DNA of 64,000 nt, taken from assembly GCF_003598715.1 (NCBI RefSeq), contig NZ_QZFU01000014.1, positions 1 to 64,000 of the forward strand, in the 5' to 3' direction. This DNA is from Nocardia panacis. Lineage in GTDB: Bacteria; Actinomycetota; Actinomycetes; Mycobacteriales; Mycobacteriaceae. The translations under genes and the position numbers were made by a program. How positions within the stretch are numbered: position 1 is the stretch's first letter; the number at the start of each line of letters is the position of its first letter. The notes below the pieces were generated by a model that saw nothing but the letters and a program-made list of their open reading frames with translations, ran no database searches and was not told the origin of the DNA. Shown in pieces: positions 28,753-38,048 of this stretch.

Positions 28753-30204
28753 TCACGAGCATCCACAGTTGCGCAGCGCGCCCGCGATGGCGTCCAGGGC
28801 GGGCCTGCTCACCTCCGGCGGCCGATCGTTCGACATCAGCGCGAAGGTCAGCACCCGCCCGTCCGTATCGAGCACGTACCCGGCCAACGCACTGGAGACC
28901 GAGAGAGTTCCGGTCTTGGCGCGCACCCAGCCCGCGCCCTGTCGATTCTTGACGGTGTAGCGATCCGTCAGCGATCCGGTGCCGCCCGCGACCGGCAGCG
29001 TGTCCAGCAGCGGGGCGAACGCCGCGCCGACCCGGTCCGAATCGGTGGTGACACCGCCCGGCGATACGGCGGCGGTATGTGGTTTGGCGGCGATGGCCAG
29101 GACCCGGTCCAGCAGTCGCGGCGGAATCAGATTCTCGGTGGACAACCCGCTCGTATCCTTCAGGCGCAACCCGGTCTGCTCGAGTCCGGCCCGCCCGAGC
29201 GCGGACTGCAACGCGCTGACCGCCCCGTCGAAGGACGCCTCGACACCGCCCACCATCGCGATCTCGCGGCCGATGGCCTCGGCGAGCACATCGTCGGAGT
29301 GGATCATCATGTCCTGCAATCGATCCCGCAGTGTGGCCGATTCCACAGCGGCGAGTTGCGTCGCGCCCGGCGCGGCCTTGCCCGCGCGGACCCTACCCGG
29401 ATCCAGTCCGAGTTCGGTGGCCAGCCTGCGACCGGTGTCCAGGGCGGGTGTCTCGGTGCGCGGCGAGTATTCGATCAGCGGTTTGAGCCTGCCGCCGTCC
29501 AGCATGACCGGGTCCATCGGGGCGATCGACCCCTCGCCGATATCGGCCGGATCCCAGCCCGGCGCGAGGGTCGGCCCGGCGTAGGCCGAGTTGTCCACCA
29601 CGACGGTGTCGATATTGCGGCCTGCGGCGCGGATCTGCGCCACCAGGTCCGACAGGCGGGGAGCGTGCGTGTAGTACCCCTTGCCGTCCGGTTCGGCGGT
29701 CAGCGTCGGATCGCCGCCGCCGACGAGGACCGCCTCGTTGGGCGCGGATCCGACGACCACGCGGGTGCCGAGGCGGTGATCCGGCGGCACGGCCAGCAGC
29801 GCGGCCGCCGCGGTGAGCACCTTCGCCGTCGAGGCCGGGATCATCGGGTGGCCCGAATCGCCGCTCCACAGCACCGTGCCCGTCGCGGCATCGGTGACCT
29901 CGCCCGCGAACGAGCCGAGATCCGGATTGCCGACCACGGGGGCCAGCGCGGCCACGATCCCGGCCGGTGTCGGGGCGGCCTGCGTCTGCGGGGCGGGCAC
30001 CACCTGCGGGTAGGCGCGCACGGTCGTGGGGGGCGGCGGAACCGTCAACCCGCCGTGCCGGAATTCCGGCGTCCACGGCTTGGCGACGGCCAACACCACC
30101 GCGGCCGCCGCTACGAACAGCGTCGACGCGGTACCCAGCACGATCCAGGTATTGCGACGCCGTCGGGCGGCCAGGCCACCGATCTTCTTGCTGCTGCCAA
30201 CCAC
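28753..30204 (-). CDS. dacB: D-alanyl-D-alanine carboxypeptidase, PBP4/S13 family
   Basis: 483 aa from GTG at 30204. An N-terminal membrane anchor (about residues 14-37) is followed by a proline-rich linker. The catalytic tetrad SxxK is in [15 protein letters not shown] and the KTG box is in [13 protein letters not shown]. The SxN motif reads [11 protein letters not shown], that is Asp where Asn is usual. It trims peptidoglycan stem peptides outside the membrane. It is divergent from ppa, as in mycobacteria, and is followed by the zinc metalloprotease gene. Confidence 0.92.
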   Translation of the reverse strand: MVGSSKKIGGLAARRRRNTWIVLGTASTLFVAAAAVVLAVAKPWTPEFRHGGLTVPPPPTTVRAYPQVVPAPQTQAAPTPAGIVAALAPVVGNPDLGSFAGEVTDAATGTVLWSGDSGHPMIPASTAKVLTAAAALLAVPPDHRLGTRVVVGSAPNEAVLVGGGDPTLTAEPDGKGYYTHAPRLSDLVAQIRAAGRNIDTVVVDNSAYAGPTLAPGWDPADIGEGSIAPMDPVMLDGGRLKPLIEYSPRTETPALDTGRRLATELGLDPGRVRAGKAAPGATQLAAVESATLRDRLQDMMIHSDDVLAEAIGREIAMVGGVEASFDGAVSALQSALGRAGLEQTGLRLKDTSGLSTENLIPPRLLDRVLAIAAKPHTAAVSPGGVTTDSDRVGAAFAPLLDTLPVAGGTGSLTDRYTVKNRQGAGWVRAKTGTLSVSSALAGYVLDTDGRVLTFALMSNDRPPEVSRPALDAIAGALRNCGCS

Positions 30205-30341
30205 GTGCCCGCCCGTCTCCTCACCGCCCGGCCTGCGCACCCGCGTGCGCCCCGACCACACTATCCTCGTTGCGCATACGTTCCCCCGAACAACCAGGCG
30301 AGTCGGCAGACCTCGCGGTACTAGCAACTGAGGAGATGGGC

Positions 30342-30833
30342 GTGGAATTCGACGTCACCATCGAGATCCCCAAGGGCTCTCGCAACAAGTACGAGGTCGA
30401 TCACGAGACCGGCCGTGTCCGGCTCGACCGGTTCCTCTACACGTCGATGGTCTACCCGGCCGATTACGGCTACATCGAGAACACCCTCGGCGAGGACGGC
30501 GACCCGCTGGATGCGCTGGTCCTGCTGCCGGATTCGGTGTTTCCGGGCGTCATCGTCGAGGCCCGTCCGGTCGCGATGTACAACATGACCGACGAGGCAG
30601 GCGGCGACGCCAAGATCCTGTGCGTGCCCGCGGGTGATCCGCGCTGGAACCACATCCAGGATCTGCAGGATGTCCCGGAGTTCGAACTCGCCGCGATCAA
30701 GCACTTCTTCGAGCGCTACAAGGATCTGGAGCCCGGCAAGTTCGTGAAGGGTTCGGAGTGGGTGGGCCGCGCCGAGGCCGAGGCCGAGATCGAGGCGTCG
30801 ATCCAGCGTCTGAAGGATCAGGGCGGGCACTGA
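30342..30833 (+). CDS. ppa: Inorganic pyrophosphatase
   Basis: 163 aa. GTG at 30342 has AGGAG 6-7 nt upstream and gives [20 protein letters not shown], the usual family start. The ATG two codons earlier is too close to that site. The active-site signature [10 protein letters not shown] and [15 protein letters not shown] identify a family I soluble pyrophosphatase. It hydrolyses pyrophosphate to drive biosynthesis. Followed by a strong hairpin. Confidence 0.97.
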   Translation: MEFDVTIEIPKGSRNKYEVDHETGRVRLDRFLYTSMVYPADYGYIENTLGEDGDPLDALVLLPDSVFPGVIVEARPVAMYNMTDEAGGDAKILCVPAGDPRWNHIQDLQDVPEFELAAIKHFFERYKDLEPGKFVKGSEWVGRAEAEAEIEASIQRLKDQGGH

Positions 30834-30840
30834 GTCGCCC

Positions 30841-30870
30841 GGTGGAGGTGGTGCAGGCACCACCTCCACC
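30841..30870 (+). terminator. ppa terminator hairpin
   Basis: GGTGGAGGTGGT and ACCACCTCCACC form a perfect 12-bp stem 8 nt after the ppa stop. A C-run, not a U-run, follows, so termination is likely but not of the classic form. Confidence 0.65.
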
Positions 30871-30990
30871 CCCCTGGGCGCCGCAACGGCAAACCGGGTG
30901 CGCACGGGATAGTGCTTCCAACCGGGGATTTCTAGGCTGAATTTCGACCGGAGAATGTGATCTCTCCGAGTGAATTCAGGAGGAATTTCC

Positions 30991-32136
30991 TTGTTATCGA
31001 ATACTTTTCGACGCTGGCGCAAATTCGTCGTCATCGCGGGCACGGCAAGCGGGCTGCTCGCCGCCACGGCATGCCAGAATCCGGCGCCGAATTCCGGCGC
31101 CGCGTCGGTCATCGAGAAAATCCTGGACAGTGTGTTGCACGCGGGCTTTCCCGGCGCGCAGGCCGTCGTCAGCGACCCATCGGCCACGCACACCTATACG
31201 GCGGGCGCCGCATTCCCCGATGACGCTCGAATCCGCATCGGCAGCAATACCAAGACTTTCGTCGCGACCGTCGTCCTGCAATTGTCGACCGAGGGTCGGG
31301 TGAATCTCGACGCGCCGATCGAGCAGTATCTACCCGGGCTGATCCAGGGAAATGGCAATGACGGCAACCGTATTACCGTGCGCCAGTTGCTCCAGCACAC
31401 CAGCGGCCTGCCCGACTACCTCGGCACCGCCGATCCGGCGGCACACAATCGCCCCGAACAGGTGAATCCGCTCGCGGACGCGAGCCGACGCCGCCACTAC
31501 GAACCCGCCGATCTGGTGCGTGTCGCCATGACCATGCCGCCGCGCTTCGAACCGGGTGCACGCTCGGTCTACACCAATACCAACTACATCGTGTTGGGCA
31601 TGCTGATCGAGCGGGTCACCGGACAGACGGCCGCCGCGGCGATCGAGGGCCGCATCAACGAACCACTGGGGCTGCGCAACACCTACTTCCCGGCGGCGGG
31701 CGAGATCGGAATCCGTGATCCCCACCCGATCGGCTATCAGCGGATCGACGGCAAGACAATCGATTTCACCGATCTGGACCCCAGTTGGGGCGGCACGGCG
31801 GGCGCGATGATCAGCACCGGCGCCGAACTGAACCGATTCTTCTCCGCTCTGCTGTCGGGCAAGCTGCTCGCCGCGGATCAATTGGCGCAGATGCAGCGCA
31901 CCATGCCCTTCGACCGGTCGCAGACCGATGGCTACGGGTTGGGGCTCATCCACCATCCGTCTTCATGCGGCAAGGAATCATGGGGGCACGGCGGCAGCAT
32001 TCCCGGCTTCCAGACCGCGAACGGCCGCCGATCCGACGGCACCGCGCTCACGTTCATCGTCAACCAGATGCCCGCCGACGAGGACCAGAGCAAGGCATTC
32101 GACAAAGCCTTCGACGAACTCATGTGCACGGCATGA
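30991..32136 (+). CDS. Serine hydrolase, beta-lactamase/D-Ala-D-Ala carboxypeptidase family, exported
   Basis: 381 aa. TTG at 30991 is preferred because AGGAGGA lies 7 nt upstream; a GTG at 30970 would put this site inside the gene. An N-terminal export signal ends LLAATACQN, a possible but imperfect lipobox. The catalytic motifs are SNTK (SxxK) in RIGSNTKTF, YTN in SVYTNTNYIVLG and HGG in WGHGGSIPG, so the enzyme looks active. LLQHTSGLPDY is the usual class C neighbour motif. It may be a carboxypeptidase or esterase; beta-lactam hydrolysis cannot be inferred. Confidence 0.88.
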   Translation: MLSNTFRRWRKFVVIAGTASGLLAATACQNPAPNSGAASVIEKILDSVLHAGFPGAQAVVSDPSATHTYTAGAAFPDDARIRIGSNTKTFVATVVLQLSTEGRVNLDAPIEQYLPGLIQGNGNDGNRITVRQLLQHTSGLPDYLGTADPAAHNRPEQVNPLADASRRRHYEPADLVRVAMTMPPRFEPGARSVYTNTNYIVLGMLIERVTGQTAAAAIEGRINEPLGLRNTYFPAAGEIGIRDPHPIGYQRIDGKTIDFTDLDPSWGGTAGAMISTGAELNRFFSALLSGKLLAADQLAQMQRTMPFDRSQTDGYGLGLIHHPSSCGKESWGHGGSIPGFQTANGRRSDGTALTFIVNQMPADEDQSKAFDKAFDELMCTA

Positions 32137-32222
32137 CAGCGACCGCGCGCACCGGCCCGCACCCCATGGAATCGGGGTCTTCCCCCATAGGCAGGTTCGC
32201 TCGTCGTCCCTACGCTGGATCC

Positions 32223-33704
32223 GTGTCACGCATATTCGCCGCACTGGCCGCAGGACTGCTCGCGGCGGCTATTCCCGTCGCAATGCCCAGTGCCACAGCT
32301 GATTCCGGACTCGACCGGTTCTACGGCCAGCACCTCGAATGGAAATCCTGTGACGATCCCGGACTCGACAAGGCGGGCGCGCAATGCGCCGATGTCACCG
32401 TCCCGCTGAATTATGCGCAGCCGCAAGGGAAGACGATCACGGTGGCGATCTCCCGCCTCGCGGCCGATCCGGCGACCAGGCGCGGGGTGCTGCTGTCGAA
32501 TCCCGGTGGACCGGGCGGTCCCGGCCTCGACATGACGGTCGAACTCGGCAAAGCCATGACACCGCGGGTGCGGGCGAGCTATGACCTGATCGGTATGGAC
32601 CCGCGCGGCATCGGGCGTTCCAGCGTCGTGAACTGTCACTGGCCGCGGGGATTCGGCCTGCAATCGGCGGGACCCACCCTGGCGAGCTACGCGGAATCGG
32701 TTGCCGCGCAGGCCGATCTGGCGGCGCGCTGCTTCGCCGCCGAGGGCGAGCGGATCCGCTACATCACCACCCGCAATACCGCGCGCGATATGGATGTCAT
32801 CCGGGGCGCGCTCGGCGCGGAGCGAATCAACTATTTCGGTGTGTCCTACGGCACCTATCTGGGCGCTGTCTACACGCAGATGTTCCCGGACCGCAGCGAC
32901 CGAATCGTCCTGGACAGCAGTGTTGATCCCGATCGCTACGCGGCGGGCGACAATTCCCAGATGGGACCCGCCAATGAGGCCGCCTTCGATCTGTGGGCCG
33001 GTTGGGCCGCCGAACACGACGGGGACTACCACCTCGGAACCACCGTCGAGCAGGTGCGCGGCTTCGTGGCGGATCTCCTGCGCCGCGCCGCCGCGAGCCC
33101 GATTCGAGTGGGCCGGTTGAGCATCGGTGTCCACGACCTGCCGGTTGTGCTGTTCCAACAGTTGAACGACCCCCGCAACTATCATGCCCTCGCCGAGACA
33201 GTGCGTCGGTTCGCCGACGCCGCCGACGGCAAACCGGTCACCCTCGCCCCCGGACTCACCGACATGCTGACCCAATTGCTCAACGCCGAACCGACCGATC
33301 TCTCCCCACAGACAGCCGTCATGTGCGGCGATGTCGAGGCCGACCGCGATCCCCAATCATATTGGCGCACTATCGAATCCGTCCGCGCCACGCAGCCGCT
33401 GTTCGGCGCGTTCGTCAACAACATCACCCCGTGCGCGTTCTGGGCCGCACCCATCGAACCCAAAACCGTCATCGACAACTCCGTCCCCGCCCTGATCGTC
33501 CAATCCACCGGCGATACCCGGACCGCGTACGCGGGCGCCCAAGCCATGCACCGCGATCTCAAAGCCTCCCGGATGGTCACCCTCCAGGATGTCGCCGTCC
33601 ACGGCCTGTTCGCCAACTATCCGGCCCCCTGCGTGGACAACGCCGTCAACACCTACTTCGCCACCGGCGCCCTGCCTGCCACCGACACCACCTGCACCGG
33701 ATAG
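32223..33704 (+). CDS. Secreted alpha/beta hydrolase with TAP-like C-terminal domain (tripeptidyl-aminopeptidase type)
   Basis: 493 aa from GTG at 32223. TACGCT lies 6 bp upstream, pointing to a leaderless start. An ATG at 32133 overlaps the previous stop but the added codons have poor GC3. The Sec signal is SRIFAALAAGLLAAAIPVAM, cleaving after SATA. LLSNPGGPGGPGLDM forms the oxyanion region, GVSYGTYLGAVY the Ser elbow and AVHGLFANYPAPC the catalytic His. The C-terminal TAP-like domain has IVQSTGDTRTAYAGAQAM. It probably releases short peptides or hydrolyses esters outside the cell. Confidence 0.87.
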   Translation: MSRIFAALAAGLLAAAIPVAMPSATADSGLDRFYGQHLEWKSCDDPGLDKAGAQCADVTVPLNYAQPQGKTITVAISRLAADPATRRGVLLSNPGGPGGPGLDMTVELGKAMTPRVRASYDLIGMDPRGIGRSSVVNCHWPRGFGLQSAGPTLASYAESVAAQADLAARCFAAEGERIRYITTRNTARDMDVIRGALGAERINYFGVSYGTYLGAVYTQMFPDRSDRIVLDSSVDPDRYAAGDNSQMGPANEAAFDLWAGWAAEHDGDYHLGTTVEQVRGFVADLLRRAAASPIRVGRLSIGVHDLPVVLFQQLNDPRNYHALAETVRRFADAADGKPVTLAPGLTDMLTQLLNAEPTDLSPQTAVMCGDVEADRDPQSYWRTIESVRATQPLFGAFVNNITPCAFWAAPIEPKTVIDNSVPALIVQSTGDTRTAYAGAQAMHRDLKASRMVTLQDVAVHGLFANYPAPCVDNAVNTYFATGALPATDTTCTG

Positions 33705-33764
33705 CACTGCGGGCGGGTGCCTTCGCAGACACCCGCCCGGAGTTGTTCAGTTGTTCAATGGGAT

Positions 33765-35462
33765 TCAGCGGCGGGGTGGCGGGTTCACCGTCTCGCCGCC
33801 CGCGGATTCATCCGCGGAGCGGGCCGCTTGCAGACCGCTCACCATACGGAGGGGCACTTCCTTCCAGAAGAGGGTGAGCAGCAGCGCCAGCAGGGCGACG
33901 CCGGTCACCGCGAGGAAGACCTGCGACATGGAGTGGGAGAAGCCGACCTGGAACGGGCGGGCCAACTCAGGGCTCAACCGCTGGATGACCGAGCTGTCCT
34001 CGAGGACCTGTCCGGCGGCCGAAGTATCATGCGCCAGCAGACCTTTCGCCAATGCGGCATCGGCGGGATTGCTGCTCTGCGCACCCTGCATCACCGCGTG
34101 CTGGAACTGCGGATCGGCGGCGGCAGTGCGCATCTCGTCGGCGATATTCGGCGTCAACTGAGCGAACAGGATCGACAGGAAGACCGCGACGCCGAGCGTG
34201 CCGCCGATCTGCCGGAAGAAGGTCGCCGAGGCGGTCGACACGCCCATATCCTTGGGCGGCAACGCATTCTGCAATGCCAGGGTGAGCGGCTGCATCAGGT
34301 TGCCGAGTCCGAATCCGGTCAGCGCCATGAAGATCATCGTCAACCAGAGCGGGCTGTCGGCATCGAGGTAATGCAGCAGGAACAGGCCGAGCGTCAGCAT
34401 GGACGCGCCGATCAGCGGAAAGATCCGATAGCGTCCGGTGCGCGAGATCACCTGACCCGACACCACCGATCCGGTCATCAGACCGAGCACCATGGGCAGC
34501 ATCTGCAGACCCGCCATGGTCGGGCTGGCGCCCCGCACCACCTGCAGGTACTGCGGCAGCAGCGAGATACCGCCGAACATGGCCGCGCCGACCACGATGG
34601 AGATCACCACACCGAGCGCGAAAGTGGTGTTCTTGAACATGCGCAGCGGAATCAGCGCGGCATCCTTCATGGCCCGCTCCACCGCGACGAAACCGAGCAC
34701 ACCGGCCGCGCCGATCACGTAGCAGGCCAGCGAAGCTCCACTGCTCCAACCCCATTCGCGTCCCTGCTCGGCCACAACGAGCAGCGGCACCAGGCCGATG
34801 GCCAACACCAGCACACCCCACCAGTCGACGCTGTCCTTGGAATGCGGCCTGCGCGGCAGCTTCAGCACCCGCGAGACCACCACCAGGGCGAGCAGTCCGA
34901 TCGGCACATTGACCAGGAACACCCAGCGCCAGCCGCTGACCCCGAGGATGGTGTGCTGTCCGGCGAGCACGCCGCCGAGCACCGGCCCGATGACGCTGGA
35001 GGTGCCGAACACCGCGAGGAAGTAGCCCTGATACTTGGCGCGCTCGCGCGGCCCGACTATATCGCCGAGGATGGCCAGCGCCAGCGACATGAGTCCGCCC
35101 GCGCCGATGCCCTGGACCGCGCGGAAGGCGGCCAACTCATACATCGACTGCGACACCGTGCACAGCAGCGACCCGACGACGAAGATGCCGATGGCCGCCA
35201 TGAAGAAGGGCTTGCGCCCGAACATGTCCGAGAGCTTGCCGTAGAGCGGGGTGGCCAGCGTCGAGGTGATGAGGTAGGCGGTGGTGGCCCAGGCCTGCAT
35301 CGAATACCCGTTGAGGTCATCGGCGATGGTGCGGATCGAGGTGGACACGATCGTCTGATCGAGCGCCGCGAGCAGCATGCCGAGCATCAGACCGCTGAGA
35401 ATGGTCAGGATCTGCCGGTGCGTGAAGCCTGGCGGCGCGGCCTGTTCGGTCGTTGCGGTCAC
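33765..35462 (-). CDS. MFS multidrug efflux transporter, DHA2 (EmrB/QacA) family
   Basis: 565 aa, about 14 transmembrane helices. Motif A-like LYGKLSDMFGRKPFF, motif LDQTIVSTSIRTIADDL in helix 1 and GPVLGGVLAGQHTILGVSGWRWVFLVNVPIG (motif C region) are typical of DHA2 drug:H+ antiporters. The GTG at 35462 overlaps the upstream MarR gene stop (GTGA), so the pair forms an operon. It likely exports a toxic or self-made compound whose presence the MarR protein senses. Confidence 0.92.
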   Translation of the reverse strand: MTATTEQAAPPGFTHRQILTILSGLMLGMLLAALDQTIVSTSIRTIADDLNGYSMQAWATTAYLITSTLATPLYGKLSDMFGRKPFFMAAIGIFVVGSLLCTVSQSMYELAAFRAVQGIGAGGLMSLALAILGDIVGPRERAKYQGYFLAVFGTSSVIGPVLGGVLAGQHTILGVSGWRWVFLVNVPIGLLALVVVSRVLKLPRRPHSKDSVDWWGVLVLAIGLVPLLVVAEQGREWGWSSGASLACYVIGAAGVLGFVAVERAMKDAALIPLRMFKNTTFALGVVISIVVGAAMFGGISLLPQYLQVVRGASPTMAGLQMLPMVLGLMTGSVVSGQVISRTGRYRIFPLIGASMLTLGLFLLHYLDADSPLWLTMIFMALTGFGLGNLMQPLTLALQNALPPKDMGVSTASATFFRQIGGTLGVAVFLSILFAQLTPNIADEMRTAAADPQFQHAVMQGAQSSNPADAALAKGLLAHDTSAAGQVLEDSSVIQRLSPELARPFQVGFSHSMSQVFLAVTGVALLALLLTLFWKEVPLRMVSGLQAARSADESAGGETVNPPPRR

Positions 35463-35962
35463 GAATCGCTCTCCATATCACTAGGTTTCGTACCCCACTC
35501 CGAACGCATCGCGGCCAGCATCGCGGGCTTGAGGTGCTCGTAGTCGTCGACGAATCGGCGCAGCAGACCGGCGAATTCGGTCCGTTTCTCCGGATCCCAA
35601 TCCGCCAGTACGCGTCCCAGGCTGGCCGCGCGGTGGCGCCGCATCTCGGCGACCATGTCGCGGCCCTTGTCGGTCACGACCAGGACGGTCGCGCGACCGT
35701 CCTCCGGATCGGCCTGCCGGACCACGAATTCGCGCTCGACCAACTGGGCGACCTGCCTGCTGACGGTCGAGGCGTCGGAATCCACTGCCGCGGCGAGCGC
35801 GCCGGAGCGCATGGGTCCGGCGCAGTTCAGTTGGAACAGCAGCCGGAACGCGCCGACCTCGAAGCGGTTCTTGGTGACGACGGCGAGTTGCGCCGCCGTC
35901 CGGTCGCGCATCCGCTGTAGGCGGGCCAGTTGGGTGGCGATCGTCTCGATCGTCTCGTCCAT
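35459..35962 (-). CDS. MarR-family regulator of the adjacent MFS exporter
   Basis: 167 aa from ATG at 35962, with GAGGTGG upstream. The winged helix-turn-helix reads GALAAAVDSDASTVSRQVAQLVEREFVVRQADPEDGRATVLVVTDKG, with the wing Asp-Gly-Arg. It is first in an operon with the exporter, so autorepression relieved by a ligand is the expected logic. Tandem repeats 50-110 bp upstream look like its operator. Confidence 0.9.
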   Translation of the reverse strand: MDETIETIATQLARLQRMRDRTAAQLAVVTKNRFEVGAFRLLFQLNCAGPMRSGALAAAVDSDASTVSRQVAQLVEREFVVRQADPEDGRATVLVVTDKGRDMVAEMRRHRAASLGRVLADWDPEKRTEFAGLLRRFVDDYEHLKPAMLAAMRSEWGTKPSDMESDS

Positions 35963-36015
35963 GTGCCACCTCGCTCGTTGTTGTCGGGATCCGCACCGAG
36001 CCGGTGGCACGTGCG

Positions 36016-36088
36016 CCCATTGCTTGTATCCATCAACTGCTTGCCACAACCAATTGCTTGTATTGATCAATTAGTTGTGCGATACAAG
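36016..36088. promoter_or_regulatory. Tandem operator for the MarR/MFS operon
   Basis: Two direct 21-bp repeats (36016-36036 and 36050-36070) match at 18 positions, share ATTGCTTGTAT and ATCAA, and are 34 bp apart, about three helical turns. An inverted ATACAAG (36082-36088) pairs with the second CTTGTAT (36057-36063), and ATTGATCAAT (36062-36071) is a perfect palindrome. This is likely the MarR binding region and promoter. Confidence 0.65.
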
Positions 36089-36131
36089 TATGTGGGCGCA
36101 ACGGTCGCTGGGGCAACCGTTTTACCGGGCT

Positions 36132-36953
36132 TTACTTACCCTTGAACTGCGGGGGACGCTTCTCGAAGACCGCCGCGACGGCCTCGGTCAGATCCTCCGA
36201 GGGCAGGAAGGCCGCATTCCAGGCCGACACATACCGCAGCCCCTCGGCCACCTCACCGGCCCGCCGCCGATCCAGCACATCCTTCACGCCCTGCACCACC
36301 AGCGGCGGATTGTCAGCGATCTCGCGCGCCGCGGCATGCGCCGCCGCGAGCACCGCGTCCTGATCGGCGAACACCTCGTTGACCAGACCGATCCGCTCGG
36401 CCCGCGCCGCATCGATATCCTTGCCGGTATAGGCCAGTTCGCGCAGCGCGCCCTCGCCGATGATGCCGGGCAGCCGGTGCAGCGACCCGATATCGGCGAC
36501 AATGGCCACCTTGGCCTCGCGCAGACTGAATTTCGCGTCCGCGCTCGCGTAGCGGATATCCACCGCCGCGATCAGATCGAGTCCGCCGCCGATGCACCAG
36601 CCCGACACCGCCGCGATCACCGGCTTGCGGCACAGCGCCACCGCCGTCACCGAATCCTGCATGCGGCGGATCTCGTAGAGGAACTCGGTGCGCGGCGCGG
36701 CGAAGGCCCGGTCGGCCATGACCGGGCCGAAGGTGCCCGCCATCGCGGGCAGGTCGAGACCATAGGAGAAATGCCGTCCCGACCCGGTCAGCACGATGGC
36801 GCGCACCTCGGGATCGGCGTCGAGACCGCGGAAGATCTCCGGCAGCTCGCGCCAGAAGTCCGGACCCATGGCATTGCCCTTACCGGGGCCGATCAATGTC
36901 ACCTGCGCGACGTGGTCCTTGGTTTCGACGGTGAATGCCTGCCAGTCAGTCAT
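36132..36953 (-). CDS. Crotonase-family enzyme, dienoyl-CoA isomerase-like
   Basis: 273 aa from ATG at 36953. The crotonase fold has HFSYGLDLPAMAG (oxyanion loop 1) and AAVSGWCIGGGLDLIAAVDIRYAS. The active-site segment REAKVAIVADIGSLHRLPGIIG carries acidic residues where mammalian delta3,5-delta2,4-dienoyl-CoA isomerase has EVDVGLAADVGTLQRLP. The Glu and Asp positions fit an isomerase better than a classical hydratase. It should act in degradation of unsaturated fatty acids. Monocistronic. Confidence 0.82.
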   Translation of the reverse strand: MTDWQAFTVETKDHVAQVTLIGPGKGNAMGPDFWRELPEIFRGLDADPEVRAIVLTGSGRHFSYGLDLPAMAGTFGPVMADRAFAAPRTEFLYEIRRMQDSVTAVALCRKPVIAAVSGWCIGGGLDLIAAVDIRYASADAKFSLREAKVAIVADIGSLHRLPGIIGEGALRELAYTGKDIDAARAERIGLVNEVFADQDAVLAAAHAAAREIADNPPLVVQGVKDVLDRRRAGEVAEGLRYVSAWNAAFLPSEDLTEAVAAVFEKRPPQFKGK

Positions 36954-37119
36954 TCGTACAGCGTAATCCGGACCGGCGGGCACCGCGGCCCGGTATCCGG
37001 ATCGACCGGTTCGTCCGACTGCGTAAAGCCTGCGCAAATTCCGCGCACCACACTGGTTTCCACGCCGGGAACCGACGGATCATGGTCGCATCGGATACCT
37101 TTCGGTCACGGAGGCCTGC

Positions 37120-37440
37120 ATGCTGATGCACCGCGGAATCGGACTGGACCGATTCAACGAGCTCCCACGCGGACGAGCCGTACACGCGCTCTACGGTTGT
37201 TGCTGCAATGTCACCTGGGCCGAGTGCCTGGCCGATGCCAGGCCCTTCACCGATCGCGCGGCATTGCTCGCCACCGCCGATGTCGAACTGCTCGCGCTGT
37301 CCCAATCGGATCTGGAACGCGCTTTCGACGGTCTGGCCCACGAGCGGGTCCGCGAGCACGGCTGCGCCGAACTGGCACGCCACACCAGGGCGCGCATCGA
37401 CGAAATGCTCGGCCCCGCCGAGGGATATCCGGACTACTGA
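37120..37440 (+). CDS. Short OHCU-decarboxylase-like protein
   Basis: 106 aa from ATG at 37120 with GGAGG upstream. IGLDRFNELPRGRAVHALYGCCCNVTWAECLADARPFTDRAALLATAD matches the N-terminal half of 2-oxo-4-hydroxy-4-carboxy-5-ureidoimidazoline decarboxylase (UraD). The last part, CAELARHTRARIDEMLG, resembles the C-terminal helix of that family. The middle third with the catalytic HPRIG segment is absent, so the protein is about 60 residues short and probably not a standard decarboxylase. No other urate genes are nearby. It has a CCC run whose role is unknown. Confidence 0.65.
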   Translation: MLMHRGIGLDRFNELPRGRAVHALYGCCCNVTWAECLADARPFTDRAALLATADVELLALSQSDLERAFDGLAHERVREHGCAELARHTRARIDEMLGPAEGYPDY

Positions 37441-37484
37441 CAAATTCTCGGCACACCGCCGGTGCACGGGCATAACCTGGTGCC

Positions 37485-37961
37485 ATGCGCAGGTCGTCGC
37501 TACCACCGGTCGCGTGCCGGGTCTCGGACACCCTCATCTCCCGAGGGCACCACGGTGTCATCGTGCACCACCCCACGCCGACGCATACGGCGGCCGACGC
37601 CGCCGCCGCGCTCGGCGTCGCGGTCGGCGCCATCACCAAATCGCTGGTCTTCCTACTCGATGAGGATCCGGTGCTGCTGCTGGTCTCCGGCGCGCACCAG
37701 GTCGATCTGGACAACACCGGAAAACGCTTGTCGGGCAATCTGAAACGTGCCCCCGCCGATTTGGTCAAAGAGGTGACGGGTCAACCCATCGGCGGCGTCG
37801 CTCCCGTCGGGCATCCGGCCAACCTGCCCACCTGGGTGGACAACGAACTGGCGCGGCATCCGGAGGTGTGGGCCGCGGCCGGACATCCGAATACGGTCTT
37901 CCGCACCACATTTCCCGAACTGGTGCGCATCACCGCCGGATTGCCCATCGATGTGGACTGA
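37485..37961 (+). CDS. YbaK/EbsC-family aminoacyl-tRNA deacylase
   Basis: 158 aa. AADAAAALGVAVGAITKSLVFLLDEDPVLLLVSGAHQVDL holds the conserved Lys of the editing fold. RAPADLVKEVTGQPIGGVAPVGHPANLPTWVD and HPNTVFRTTFPELVRITAG complete the family. YbaK-type proteins deacylate mischarged Cys-tRNA(Pro). TAACCT lies 6 bp before the ATG, suggesting a leaderless message. Confidence 0.9.
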   Translation: MRRSSLPPVACRVSDTLISRGHHGVIVHHPTPTHTAADAAAALGVAVGAITKSLVFLLDEDPVLLLVSGAHQVDLDNTGKRLSGNLKRAPADLVKEVTGQPIGGVAPVGHPANLPTWVDNELARHPEVWAAAGHPNTVFRTTFPELVRITAGLPIDVD

Positions 37962-38048
37962 CCCGAGGGAGACCAGGGGTCGCTCAGCGTGGTGGATTCG
38001 CTCACAGCCGTGGTCCGCGACGAGCCCCGTCGGCGTAGCTTCGGAAGA

